From Foliimonas ilicis (GTDB taxonomy: Bacteria > Pseudomonadota > Alphaproteobacteria > Rhizobiales > Rhizobiaceae): a DNA stretch of 64,000 bases. Under the pieces are notes generated by a model, which was not told where the DNA came from, did no database searches, and saw nothing but the letters and a program-made list of their open reading frames with translations. Position numbers and translations under genes: made by a program. Location: NCBI RefSeq assembly GCF_039939195.1, contig NZ_JBDUUH010000010.1:62001-126000 (forward strand), in the 5' to 3' direction. This document shows positions 8,929 to 17,227 of the stretch, one piece after another; position 1 is the stretch's first letter, and each line of letters starts with the position of its first letter.

Positions 8929-10515
8929 ATGAGACATATGATAGCCGCCGCGCTTCTTGCGTCAGTCGCAGTTTTTGCAAGCGCCGACGCATTCGCCAAA
9001 TCACCTCCGAACATGCTGGTGATTGGCACCAATATCGGCGGCATCCGCACACTGGACCCGGCGGCCAACAATGCCCGCACAGTCTCCGAGTTGATGTCCA
9101 ACGCCTATGACAATCTCGTGCAGACGAAGCCTTCAAGCATCGACAAGCTTGAGCCAATGCTTGCAACAGAGTGGTCCGTATCCGACGACAAGAAGACGAT
9201 CACCATGAAGTTGCGTGAGGACGCAACCTTCTCCAGCGGAAACCCGCTGACCGCCGAGGACGCCGCCTGGTCCATCCAACGCATTATCAAGATGGGGCAG
9301 GTAGGGTCCACCGATCTGGCGCTGTGGGGCTTCACGAAGGATAATGTCGACCAACTGGTTCGCGTGCAGGATGCGCATACGCTCATCATCGAATTGCCGA
9401 CAGAAGTGAACACCGATCTGGTGCTCGCCTCGCTGGCCGGTTCCTCCGTCGGCATCATCGACAAGAAGACGGCGCTTGAGCATGAGGCGAATGGTGACTT
9501 CGGTTCCGGCTGGCTTGCCGCCAACACCGCTGGCAGCGGGCCATTCGTGCTGAGCCGCCTTCGCCCGAACAACCTCGCCATGTTCGACGCACGCGAGGAT
9601 TATTGGGGCGGAGCGCCCGCGATGAAGCGCGTTGCCGTCATGCACATTCCCGAATCCGGCAATCTGCGCCTGCAGATGGAGAAGGGTGACGTTGACGTCG
9701 GGCATTACATGTCCAGCGGCGACCTCGAGGCAATGTCCAACAATCCGGATATGGTAATCGACAAGGTACCGGGGCTCGGCTTCTACTACATTGCCCTGAA
9801 CACGAATGACCCGGATCTCAAAAAGCCGGAAGTGCGCCGCGCCTTCCAGCACGCCTTCGATTGGAAGGCGATACAGGACAATATCATGAGGTATCTGGGC
9901 ACGCCCTGGCAGTCGATGGTGCCGAAGGGCATGATAGGTGCGCCTGCGGACCCGCTTGACCGTAACACCTATGACCCGGAACTGGCCAAGAAGCTGCTGG
10001 CAGATGCAGGTTATCCCAACGGATTGAAGAAGACGCTCAACCCGTCCAGCGACGCGGTTCGTCCGATCACCGAGGCACTGCAGGCCAGCGCTCGCAAAGC
10101 GGGCATCGACCTCAACCTCGTTCCCGGCGAGTTCACCCCGGCCTTTCGCGAACGCAAATTCGAGGTGCTGGTCGGCAATTCCGGCGCGCGCCTGCCCGAT
10201 CCGTTCGCGGTCGCTACCCAATACGCCTACAATCCCGACAACCGCGACGAAGCTCGGCTTGGCAGCTATTATCTGTGGCGCGTCGGCCAGCAGAACGAAG
10301 AGCTCAACAAACTGGTGGACGAGTCGATGCGCGAAGGCGATGCCGCCAAGCGGGCCGACATCTTCAAGCAGATGGACGACATCTACAGCAAGATGGATCC
10401 GGGCCTGGTGATCTTCTTCCAGCGCAGCGACCCTTACGTGATGCGCGCGAACGTCGAGGGCTATGCCGGTCATACGACCTGGTCGACCCGCTGGCATGAC
10501 GTAACCAAAAAATGA
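8929..10515 (+). CDS. ABC transporter substrate-binding protein, family 5 (dipeptide/oligopeptide type)
   Basis: This 528-residue periplasmic protein has a Sec signal peptide (MRHMIAAALLAS...ADAFA, cleavage near residue 22), then the family 5 SBP domain with typical early (RTLDPA, SNAYDNL, ATEWSVSDDKKT) and late segments. The ATG at 8929 is preferred over upstream codons because GGGAGGA ends 9 bases before it. The gene overlaps the next permease by four bases (ATGA). Family 5 proteins bind peptides, nickel and also oligosaccharides; flanking sugar-acid enzymes suggest an acidic sugar or oligouronide ligand here, which is inference. Confidence 0.9.
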   Translation: MRHMIAAALLASVAVFASADAFAKSPPNMLVIGTNIGGIRTLDPAANNARTVSELMSNAYDNLVQTKPSSIDKLEPMLATEWSVSDDKKTITMKLREDATFSSGNPLTAEDAAWSIQRIIKMGQVGSTDLALWGFTKDNVDQLVRVQDAHTLIIELPTEVNTDLVLASLAGSSVGIIDKKTALEHEANGDFGSGWLAANTAGSGPFVLSRLRPNNLAMFDAREDYWGGAPAMKRVAVMHIPESGNLRLQMEKGDVDVGHYMSSGDLEAMSNNPDMVIDKVPGLGFYYIALNTNDPDLKKPEVRRAFQHAFDWKAIQDNIMRYLGTPWQSMVPKGMIGAPADPLDRNTYDPELAKKLLADAGYPNGLKKTLNPSSDAVRPITEALQASARKAGIDLNLVPGEFTPAFRERKFEVLVGNSGARLPDPFAVATQYAYNPDNRDEARLGSYYLWRVGQQNEELNKLVDESMREGDAAKRADIFKQMDDIYSKMDPGLVIFFQRSDPYVMRANVEGYAGHTTWSTRWHDVTKK

Positions 10516-11603
10516 TCGCCACCAGCACAGACCAGCGGGACGCGCCGCTGAACATCGACGACGATTTCGAAGGCACAGAGCCGTCGCGCGGGTCTCAATT
10601 GGCGCGCCGGTTTGCCGGCCGCGCCATCGCCATTGCAACGACCCTGCTTGGTCTTTTGGGGCTGACATTTGCAATGGGCCGCCTGCTGCCCAATGACCCG
10701 GTGATCGCCATTACCGGGCCAGAGGTGAGCCGGGAAGTCTACGATCGGGTATTTGTGGAACTCGGTCTGGACCGCCCTGTCTGGGAGCAATTTCTGACCT
10801 ATGTCGGCAAGGCGCTGCGCGGCGACCTCGGCGTATCGACCACCACCGGCCAAAAAGTCGTCACCGACCTTTTGATGGTCTTTCCGGCAACATTCGAACT
10901 TGCAGTCGTGGCGCTTCTGGTCGGAGTTGGCCTCGGCGTGCCGCTCGGCATAATCGCGGCGGTCAAGCGCGGGACCGTAATTGACCTTCTCGCGCGCCTT
11001 ATTGGTCTGGCTGGACATTCGATACCGAGCTTCTGGCTGGCATTGATGGCGCTGCTTTTCTTCTACGCCAAGCTTGACTGGTTCGCCGCATCCGGTCGTG
11101 TCGACGTCTTCTATGAAGGCCTCGTTACACCGGTGACTGGCTTCCTGCTCATCGACGCCGCACTCAGCCGCGACTGGGACGTCTTCTGGAATGCGCTCAA
11201 CCATATCGTCCTGCCCGGAACGATCCTCGGCTATTATTCGGTCGCCTATATCAGCCGAATGACCCGCAGCTTCATGCTGGAACAGCTTTCGCAGGAATAC
11301 ATCATTACGGCCCAAGCCAAGGGCCTGCTGCCGAGACAGGTGATCTGGCGCCACGCATTCAAGAATATCCGCGTGCAGTTGCTCACCATCATCGCGCTCA
11401 CCTTCGGCGGATTGCTCGACGGGGCCGTCCTCATCGAAACCGTCTTCGCCTGGCCGGGAGTGGGCCAGTATCTCACACGCGGTATCCAGATGAACGACAT
11501 CAATATCGTGATGGGCTCGGTTTTGATGATTGGCGTGCTCTTTTTGATCATCAATCTGGCCTCCGATGCGCTCTATCGCATCCTCGACCCAAGAACACGG
11601 TAA
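10512..11603 (+). CDS. ABC transporter permease, DppB/OppB type
   Basis: This 363-residue permease has an N-terminal cytoplasmic extension of about 35 residues, six predicted membrane segments and the DppB-type EAA region (ITAQAKGLLPRQVIWRHAFKN). A short conserved loop after the first helix (RLLPNDPV) is typical of the family, although this sequence has a longer insertion around the third and fourth helices (SGRVDVFYEGL...). The ATG overlaps the binding-protein stop. It forms the membrane channel with the 11608-12531 gene product. Confidence 0.92.
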   Translation: MIATSTDQRDAPLNIDDDFEGTEPSRGSQLARRFAGRAIAIATTLLGLLGLTFAMGRLLPNDPVIAITGPEVSREVYDRVFVELGLDRPVWEQFLTYVGKALRGDLGVSTTTGQKVVTDLLMVFPATFELAVVALLVGVGLGVPLGIIAAVKRGTVIDLLARLIGLAGHSIPSFWLALMALLFFYAKLDWFAASGRVDVFYEGLVTPVTGFLLIDAALSRDWDVFWNALNHIVLPGTILGYYSVAYISRMTRSFMLEQLSQEYIITAQAKGLLPRQVIWRHAFKNIRVQLLTIIALTFGGLLDGAVLIETVFAWPGVGQYLTRGIQMNDINIVMGSVLMIGVLFLIINLASDALYRILDPRTR

Positions 11604-11607
11604 GGTC

Positions 11608-12531
11608 ATGAACGAACAGGTTTTGGAACGACAGACCGGCATGCGCGGATGGCTCTTGCAGCCCAACCCCCGCGGCCGAACCCAGGCTACCGCTCAGCAA
11701 CTCTATGTGAGTTGGCAGCGCTTTTGCGAACATCCGCTTGGACTGGTCGGCCTCGCCGTCATCGTCCTGCTGATCGTCGTCGCCATTTGTGCGCCGCTTC
11801 TGACCGGCTACGATCCGATCGTGCAGAACATGGCGAACCGCCTTACCCCACCCTCTTGGGAACATCTTCTGGGTACCGACGAATTCGGACGCGACGTCTA
11901 TTCACGCATCGTCTACGGCGCGCGCACTACGCTCTACATCATCATATTGGTCGCCGTAATCGTGGCGCCCATCGGTTTGCTGATCGGTACCTGCGCCGGT
12001 TATTTCGGCGGCTGGGTGGACGAGGTTTTGATGCGTATCACCGATGTCTTCCTGTCGTTCCCCGGACTGGTGCTGGCACTTGGCTTTGCCGCAGCACTTG
12101 GGCCCGGCATCACCAATGCGATTATCGCCATTTCACTGACTGCGTGGCCGCCGATCGCGCGTCTGGCCCGCGCCGAAACGCTTAGTCTGCGCAAGGCGGA
12201 CTTCATTGCCGCCATCCGGCTGCAGGGCGCGTCGGCATGGTCCATCATCTTGCGGCATATCCTGCCGATGTGCGTGCCTTCGGTGATCGTGCGCGTCACA
12301 CTCAACATGGCGAGCGTCATCCTGACCGCGGCCGGTCTCGGCTTCCTCGGCCTGGGTGCTGTTCCACCGTCGCCTGAATGGGGCGCGATGGCATCCAGCG
12401 GCCGCGAGTTCATGATCGAAAGCCCGTGGGTCATTGCCGCCCCCGGCATTGCCATCGCTCTCGTCAGCCTCGCTTTCAACCTGTTCGGCGACGCCCTTCG
12501 TGATGTGCTCGATGCGCGAGGTGGCGAATGA
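11608..12531 (+). CDS. ABC transporter permease, DppC/OppC type
   Basis: This 307-residue permease carries the DppC signature after the first helix (LLGTDEFGRDVYSRIVYGART) and an EAA loop (AAIRLQGASAWSIILRHILP). I chose the ATG at 11608, four bases after the upstream stop with TAAGG just before it, rather than a codon 42 bases earlier that would overlap the DppB gene. It is the second membrane subunit of the family 5 importer. Confidence 0.92.
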   Translation: MNEQVLERQTGMRGWLLQPNPRGRTQATAQQLYVSWQRFCEHPLGLVGLAVIVLLIVVAICAPLLTGYDPIVQNMANRLTPPSWEHLLGTDEFGRDVYSRIVYGARTTLYIIILVAVIVAPIGLLIGTCAGYFGGWVDEVLMRITDVFLSFPGLVLALGFAAALGPGITNAIIAISLTAWPPIARLARAETLSLRKADFIAAIRLQGASAWSIILRHILPMCVPSVIVRVTLNMASVILTAAGLGFLGLGAVPPSPEWGAMASSGREFMIESPWVIAAPGIAIALVSLAFNLFGDALRDVLDARGGE

Positions 12532-13382
12532 CCGCGCCCCTGATTGAGGCCGCCAACCTCGAAGTAGGCTTCGGCGGCGGCAAGATAAAAGCCGTTCGCG
12601 GCGTAAGCTTCACGCTCGGTCGTGAAAAGCTTGGCATCGTCGGTGAATCCGGTTCGGGCAAATCGACGGTCGGGCGCGCCATCATGCGCCTGCTGCCGCC
12701 GACCGCGCGCGTCGTTGCAGACCGCTTGCGTTTTCAGGAAATCGATCTGTTGAGCGCCAGCAACAAGGACATGGTGCATGTGCGCGGCCGCCGCATTGGC
12801 CTGATCCTGCAAGATCCGAAATATTCGCTCAATCCCGTCATGCACGTCGGCGAACAGATCGCCGAAACTTACCTCCAGCATTATCCTGGCGCAGGCGGCA
12901 AGGCTGCAGCGCGGGCGCGGGTTCTGGAAATGCTCAACGCCGTCAAGATCCGCGACCCCGAACGCGTCGCCGGGCTCTATCCGCACGAAATCTCCGGCGG
13001 CATGGGTCAGCGCATCATGATCGCGATGATGCTGATTGCCGAGCCCGAAGTCATGATCGCCGACGAGCCTACCTCCGCCCTCGACGTGACCGTTCGCCTC
13101 GAGGTGCTGAGCCTGCTGGACGAGCTGGTGACGCGCCGCAATCTCGGCCTGATCCTGATCAGTCACGACCTCAATCTGGTCCGCCGTTTCTGCGACCGTG
13201 TCATCATCATGTATGCCGGGCGCATCGTCGAGACCCTGGCGGCATCGCAACTTGGCGAGGCCAAACACCCCTACACGCAAGGGCTGTTGGCGTCCCTGCC
13301 TTCCATCGACCGTAAGGTGTCGCGCCTGCCGACACTGAAGCGGGATCCCTCCTGGACAGAAGCGGCGGAGACGACGTCATGA
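12528..13382 (+). CDS. ABC transporter ATP-binding protein, DppD type
   Basis: This 284-residue ATPase has Walker A GESGSGKS near residues 38-45, a Q-loop (LILQDPKYSLNP), a modified signature ISGGMGQR and Walker B MIADEPTSALD. It overlaps the preceding permease and the following ATPase by four bases each, so translation is coupled. A DppD-type C-terminal region is short. Together with the next gene it forms the heterodimeric motor. Confidence 0.91.
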   Translation: MTAPLIEAANLEVGFGGGKIKAVRGVSFTLGREKLGIVGESGSGKSTVGRAIMRLLPPTARVVADRLRFQEIDLLSASNKDMVHVRGRRIGLILQDPKYSLNPVMHVGEQIAETYLQHYPGAGGKAAARARVLEMLNAVKIRDPERVAGLYPHEISGGMGQRIMIAMMLIAEPEVMIADEPTSALDVTVRLEVLSLLDELVTRRNLGLILISHDLNLVRRFCDRVIIMYAGRIVETLAASQLGEAKHPYTQGLLASLPSIDRKVSRLPTLKRDPSWTEAAETTS

Positions 13383-14155
13383 TCGATCTCCGCGATGTTG
13401 TTGTCCGCCTCGGCTCGCCACCGCAAACGGTGGTTAAACGCATAAGCTTTTCGGTCAAGGCGGGCATGAGCTACGGCTTGGTCGGCGAGTCCGGGTGCGG
13501 CAAATCCACAGTCCTGCGCGCCATCTCCGGCCTCAACCCGGACTACCGCGGTGAAATCGAGATCGACGGCAAGCTCTTGAGCCCCGTCCGCCCCAAGGAA
13601 TTCTACCGTTTGGTACAGATGGTGTTCCAGGATCCTTATGGATCGCTGCATCCGCGCAAGACAATCGGCGCGCAATTGCTCGAACCCTTGCGCAATCAGG
13701 GTCTGCCGCGTTCGCGTGAAGCGGTTTTCGAGGCGTTGACATCGGTCGGCCTCAATCCCGAATTGCGTTACCGTTTCCCTCATCAGCTCTCCGGCGGCCA
13801 GCGCCAGCGCGTCGCCATTGCGCGGGCGCTCATTCTGGAACCGCAAGTGCTGTTGCTCGACGAACCGACATCGGCCCTCGACGTTTCGGTTCAGGCGGAA
13901 ATCCTCAACCTGCTCAACGAACTGCGCGAAAAGCGGGGACTGACCTATCTGCTGGTCAGTCATGACCTCGCGGTGATCGCGCATATGTGCGACCGCGTGG
14001 GCGTGATGCAGGCAGGCCGGATCGTCGAAGAGGTCGAAACCGACAGGCTGCGCGCCGGTACGCTTGAGCACCCCTATTCCAAATTGCTTCTTGCAGCGAG
14101 CCAGCAATATGGAGACTCGACGGATGAACCGCGCATGATGGATGGAGCCGCTTAA
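13379..14155 (+). CDS. ABC transporter ATP-binding protein, DppF type
   Basis: This 258-residue ATPase has Walker A GESGCGKS near residues 38-45, the signature LSGGQRQR, and Walker B LLLDEPTSALD. The ATG lies inside the stop of the DppD-type gene (four-base overlap). It ends with its TAA immediately followed by the ATG of the next enolase-superfamily gene, with no spacing at all, which ties the transporter firmly to that enzyme. Confidence 0.91.
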   Translation: MIDLRDVVVRLGSPPQTVVKRISFSVKAGMSYGLVGESGCGKSTVLRAISGLNPDYRGEIEIDGKLLSPVRPKEFYRLVQMVFQDPYGSLHPRKTIGAQLLEPLRNQGLPRSREAVFEALTSVGLNPELRYRFPHQLSGGQRQRVAIARALILEPQVLLLDEPTSALDVSVQAEILNLLNELREKRGLTYLLVSHDLAVIAHMCDRVGVMQAGRIVEEVETDRLRAGTLEHPYSKLLLAASQQYGDSTDEPRMMDGAA

Positions 14156-15376
14156 ATGAAAATCACAGCCATCGAGACCTACCTTATGCAGGTTGGCGGG
14201 CCGGGCGAGGCCAAAAGCAAGGCATCGACCGGACAGTACGAGGGCGGAAATTTCGGCGGTTCGCGCAACTGGCTGTTCGTGCGCATACTCACCGATGAGG
14301 GCATCCACGGCGTAGGCGAATGCTCCGGCTGGCCGCGCGTCATCGAGACGGCTATCAAGGACCTGGCACCGATGCTCATCGGCGAAGACCCGGCGCATAT
14401 CGACCGCCTCTGGCACAAGCTGCTGGCTTCCATGATGGGGCACGGCATGCTGGGAACGGTCGGCGGCGGCGCACTCACCGGCATCGAGATGGCGCTCTGG
14501 GACATCAAGGGCAAGGCGCTTGGACAGCCGGTCTGGAACCTGCTCGGCGGCAAGTTCCGCGACCGTATTCGCGTCTATGGCCACGCCCACGACACGGCCA
14601 AGGCGGATCGCTTGCTGGCACTCGGCTACACCGGCATCAAGGTCGGCTTCACCGGCATGGTCGATCTGGACCTCGTCGCTTCCATCCGCGACCACATCGG
14701 GCCAAAAGTCGATCTGATGGTCGATGCGCATGGCCCCTCCTGGATGACGACGCAGGATGCGATTGCCGTCGGGCGCGAACTGGAGAGCCTCGATCTCCTG
14801 TTCTATGAGGATCCTGTGGCGCCGGAGGATCTCGATGCGCTGGCCCGCGTCAGGGACGCCGTCAACGTTCCGCTTGCGGCTGGCGAACGCGTCAGCACCG
14901 TCTGGGGCATTCAGCCCTACATTGAGCGCGGTCTCGTCGATGTTATCCAGCCCGACACCGGCCGCGCTGGCGGTATTACCCAGATGCGCAAAATGGCGGC
15001 GATGGCCGAAGGCCACTACATCACACTCGCCCCCCATTCGGGATCGCTAGGACCGGTCGCGGAGTTTGCAGCGCTCCATGTGATGGCCACGATCCCCAAT
15101 GCGTTGATGCTTGAGCGCCTGGAGTTCGACTGGGAAGGCCGCAACGATGTCATCACACCCGTACCGCAAGTCGTGGACGGGCATATGAAGGTACCCGACG
15201 CGCCGGGACTTGGCGTCGATATCATCGTCGACGAAATTCTCAAATATCCCAGCCGACGCAATGTGCGCGAGATCAGCTCTGACGACGGTAAGGCCTACGC
15301 CCTTGGCACCGCGCATGAGTTGCCATACTTCCAGACCCGCTTCGAACGCCGGCTGAATCTGCGGATCAATCGCTAG
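14156..15376 (+). CDS. mandelate racemase/muconate lactonizing enzyme family protein
   Basis: This 406-residue enolase-superfamily enzyme has lysine K162 (GIKVGFTG), D190 and H192 (MVDAHGP), E218 (YEDPV), E244 (AGERVS), D267 (QPDTGRAGG) and H294 (APHSGSLGP). All catalytic residues are in place. Its D-x-H arrangement resembles galactonate dehydratase-like members and the paralogue at 7726, but the sequences are quite different, so it probably acts on a different stereoisomer. It starts directly after the stop of the DppF-type ATPase. The specific substrate is unknown. Confidence 0.87.
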   Translation: MKITAIETYLMQVGGPGEAKSKASTGQYEGGNFGGSRNWLFVRILTDEGIHGVGECSGWPRVIETAIKDLAPMLIGEDPAHIDRLWHKLLASMMGHGMLGTVGGGALTGIEMALWDIKGKALGQPVWNLLGGKFRDRIRVYGHAHDTAKADRLLALGYTGIKVGFTGMVDLDLVASIRDHIGPKVDLMVDAHGPSWMTTQDAIAVGRELESLDLLFYEDPVAPEDLDALARVRDAVNVPLAAGERVSTVWGIQPYIERGLVDVIQPDTGRAGGITQMRKMAAMAEGHYITLAPHSGSLGPVAEFAALHVMATIPNALMLERLEFDWEGRNDVITPVPQVVDGHMKVPDAPGLGVDIIVDEILKYPSRRNVREISSDDGKAYALGTAHELPYFQTRFERRLNLRINR

Positions 15377-15443
15377 AGTAGGGTTATGCTGCTTGGTTCA
15401 ATGATATGCATGATAGTAGATTAGGCGAGACGCCAACTTAGAG

Positions 15444-16157
15444 ATGATTCCGATGGTTTTCGAGACAAGGCCGTCAAGTTTCGCCGATCAGGTCTATGGG
15501 CGGATTCTGGACGAAATTCTGAGTGGCGCGTTTGCTCCAAACAGCCGCCTGCCCGGCGAAAACGACCTGAGTGAACTCTTTGGCGTATCGCGCCCAGTGG
15601 TGCGCCAGGCGCTGGCGCGGCTTCGCGTCGATGGCCTGGTGGAAGCACGCCGAGGCAGCGGCACCTATGTTTTGAGCCGCCCGTCGGACAATCTGACCGA
15701 TGTCACGAGCCTGACAGATGTATCGCGCTTTCTCCGCTATCAGGAATTGCGGCTGTCCATCGAAGGCGAGGCTGCCGCGCTGGCTGCCGAGCGCCGAACC
15801 GAAAAGAATCTGTCCGATATTGCGCGTGCGCATGAACGGTTCGCGCAGCAGATCGGGCATGGCACTTTCGACCCGGAAAGCGACCGGGCCTTCCACCTCG
15901 CCATACTCGACGCCACCGGAAACGAGTTCTTTCGTGGCGCACTGGAGGGCAATGGCGTCGTCCTCAGCGACTTCATGGGAATTTCCCTATCGATCACCCG
16001 CTCGGGATCGACCGATCGCGCGCGTAAGGTCATCTCCGAACACACCGACATCGTTGAGGCGATCCGCAAGCGTGATGCAGTATGGGCAAGAGCCGCAATG
16101 GAGCTGCATATCATTCACGCACGGCGGCGCCTGACGGACAGAACCCTCGATCCGTAG
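15444..16157 (+). CDS. GntR family transcriptional regulator, FCD subfamily
   Basis: This 237-residue regulator has an N-terminal winged helix (residues about 12-75, with the recognition region LSELFGVSRPVVRQAL) and an all-helical FCD ligand domain after it, the class that senses sugar acids and other carboxylates. It lies 67 bases after the sugar-acid operon on the same strand and is the only regulator in region A, so it probably controls the divergent operons around 7533-7725. A second in-frame ATG nine bases downstream is an alternative start. The upstream gap holds a direct repeat ATGAT-ATGC-ATGAT. Confidence 0.88.
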   Translation: MIPMVFETRPSSFADQVYGRILDEILSGAFAPNSRLPGENDLSELFGVSRPVVRQALARLRVDGLVEARRGSGTYVLSRPSDNLTDVTSLTDVSRFLRYQELRLSIEGEAAALAAERRTEKNLSDIARAHERFAQQIGHGTFDPESDRAFHLAILDATGNEFFRGALEGNGVVLSDFMGISLSITRSGSTDRARKVISEHTDIVEAIRKRDAVWARAAMELHIIHARRRLTDRTLDP

Positions 16158-16180
16158 TCACCACGCCTGTTAAGGAAAAC

Positions 16181-17200
16181 TCAGGCGCATTTGCGTCCCC
16201 AGCGCTCGGCTATCGCGATGCAAGAACGCCAGTTCTCCACGCCGTCCGTCGTTCCCGCCGTGCGCAGCGAGCAAGCCGCGGCGGCATGGCCGAGCCAAAG
16301 TCCGTCTTCCAGCGGCCAGTCTTCATGCAGGCCATACAGAAAACCGGCAGCGAACGCGTCGCCTGCTCCGTTAGGCCCGACGATTGCATCCGGCGGCACC
16401 TTGACCGAGGGAACGAAGGTCGTTGTTCCATCACGGGTCATCGCGAATGCGCCGTCCGGGAAATGCACCGCAACCAGCCACATCGATCCGCGCAATAGCA
16501 CTTCGCGCGCTGCTCGCCTCGCCTGCTCCAGATCGGTACGCCCGCCGCTTACGGTCTTCATTTCCGCCAGCGCACCGATTTCACTGTCGTTCACGATCAG
16601 CGTGTCGAGATGCGGGAGGCAGGGCGTGATAAGTTCGCGAAGACGCTGCGGCGAAAGCGTGCAGAGTTCGAGATTGGTTTTCATGCCCGCAGCACGCGCT
16701 TTTTTCAGCACCGTCACCCAGCCATTCGGATCGTCATCCCAAGGCACATCCATCTTAGGGTGAATGCCAGGCAGGCCGAGATGCAGGTAACGCCCGCTCG
16801 TCGCCTCCAGATCGAAATGGTCTGGGGTCAGCAGCGCGCTCGAACCGAACTCGGAAATATGCGTTCGCAGGCCGCTCGCTTGTGAAATGAACGCGTCAGT
16901 GACATGGGTCGGTGCATCCCGCGTCACCTGCATCTGGGTATAATCGAGCCCCGCTTCCTTCGCCTCGCCGATCAAGTGACGGCCTGCCTGATCGTCACCC
17001 ACCAGCGTAATCGTTTCCACCGGGACGGACGGATCGAGCTTGCGCATATCGATGCCGAGATTGCAGGCTGAACCGCCGCCGCGTTCTTCCAGGCCCCACG
17101 TTATCCCGACGCTGTCTTCGGCTGGCCATGCGTCGATCTTGCGATTGCGGTCGAGACACCATGTCCCGGCCGTGACGAAGCCGCGCTTTCGCTTTGCCAT
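16181..17200 (-). CDS. PfkB family carbohydrate kinase
   Basis: This 339-residue ribokinase-fold kinase has a glycine-rich substrate region (GGGSACN, 41-47), an NDSEIGAL segment (204-211) and the catalytic anion-hole motif GAGDAFAAG (278-286) with its aspartate base. It would phosphorylate a sugar or sugar derivative with ATP in the cytoplasm. It is the last gene of the leftward polyol operon, 27 bases after the aldolase-like gene, which suggests that the phosphorylated product is the substrate of that protein. It converges on the GntR gene with a 23-base gap. Confidence 0.88.
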   Translation of the reverse strand: MAKRKRGFVTAGTWCLDRNRKIDAWPAEDSVGITWGLEERGGGSACNLGIDMRKLDPSVPVETITLVGDDQAGRHLIGEAKEAGLDYTQMQVTRDAPTHVTDAFISQASGLRTHISEFGSSALLTPDHFDLEATSGRYLHLGLPGIHPKMDVPWDDDPNGWVTVLKKARAAGMKTNLELCTLSPQRLRELITPCLPHLDTLIVNDSEIGALAEMKTVSGGRTDLEQARRAAREVLLRGSMWLVAVHFPDGAFAMTRDGTTTFVPSVKVPPDAIVGPNGAGDAFAAGFLYGLHEDWPLEDGLWLGHAAAACSLRTAGTTDGVENWRSCIAIAERWGRKCA

Positions 17201-17227
17201 GTCTTACCTCCCGAACGGATGGATGCT

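Noticed and set aside
9133..10674. 513-codon open frame on the minus strand
   Set aside because: It is antisense to a clear family 5 binding protein with signal peptide and ribosome-binding site. No independent motif or start signal.
10470..11666. 398-codon open frame on the minus strand
   Set aside because: It lies opposite the DppB-type permease; the translation is His/Asp/Gln-rich and not membrane-like or domain-like.
13379..14155. Frameshift or pseudogene in the Dpp-type operon because of many overlaps
   Set aside because: All overlaps are clean four-base ATGA junctions and every protein has full-length motifs, so this is translational coupling.
13271..15037. 588-codon open frame on the minus strand
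   Set aside because: It is antisense to the DppF-type ATPase and an enolase-superfamily gene, both with full motif sets. The translation has no domain and is rich in residues expected from a shadow of high-GC coding sequence.
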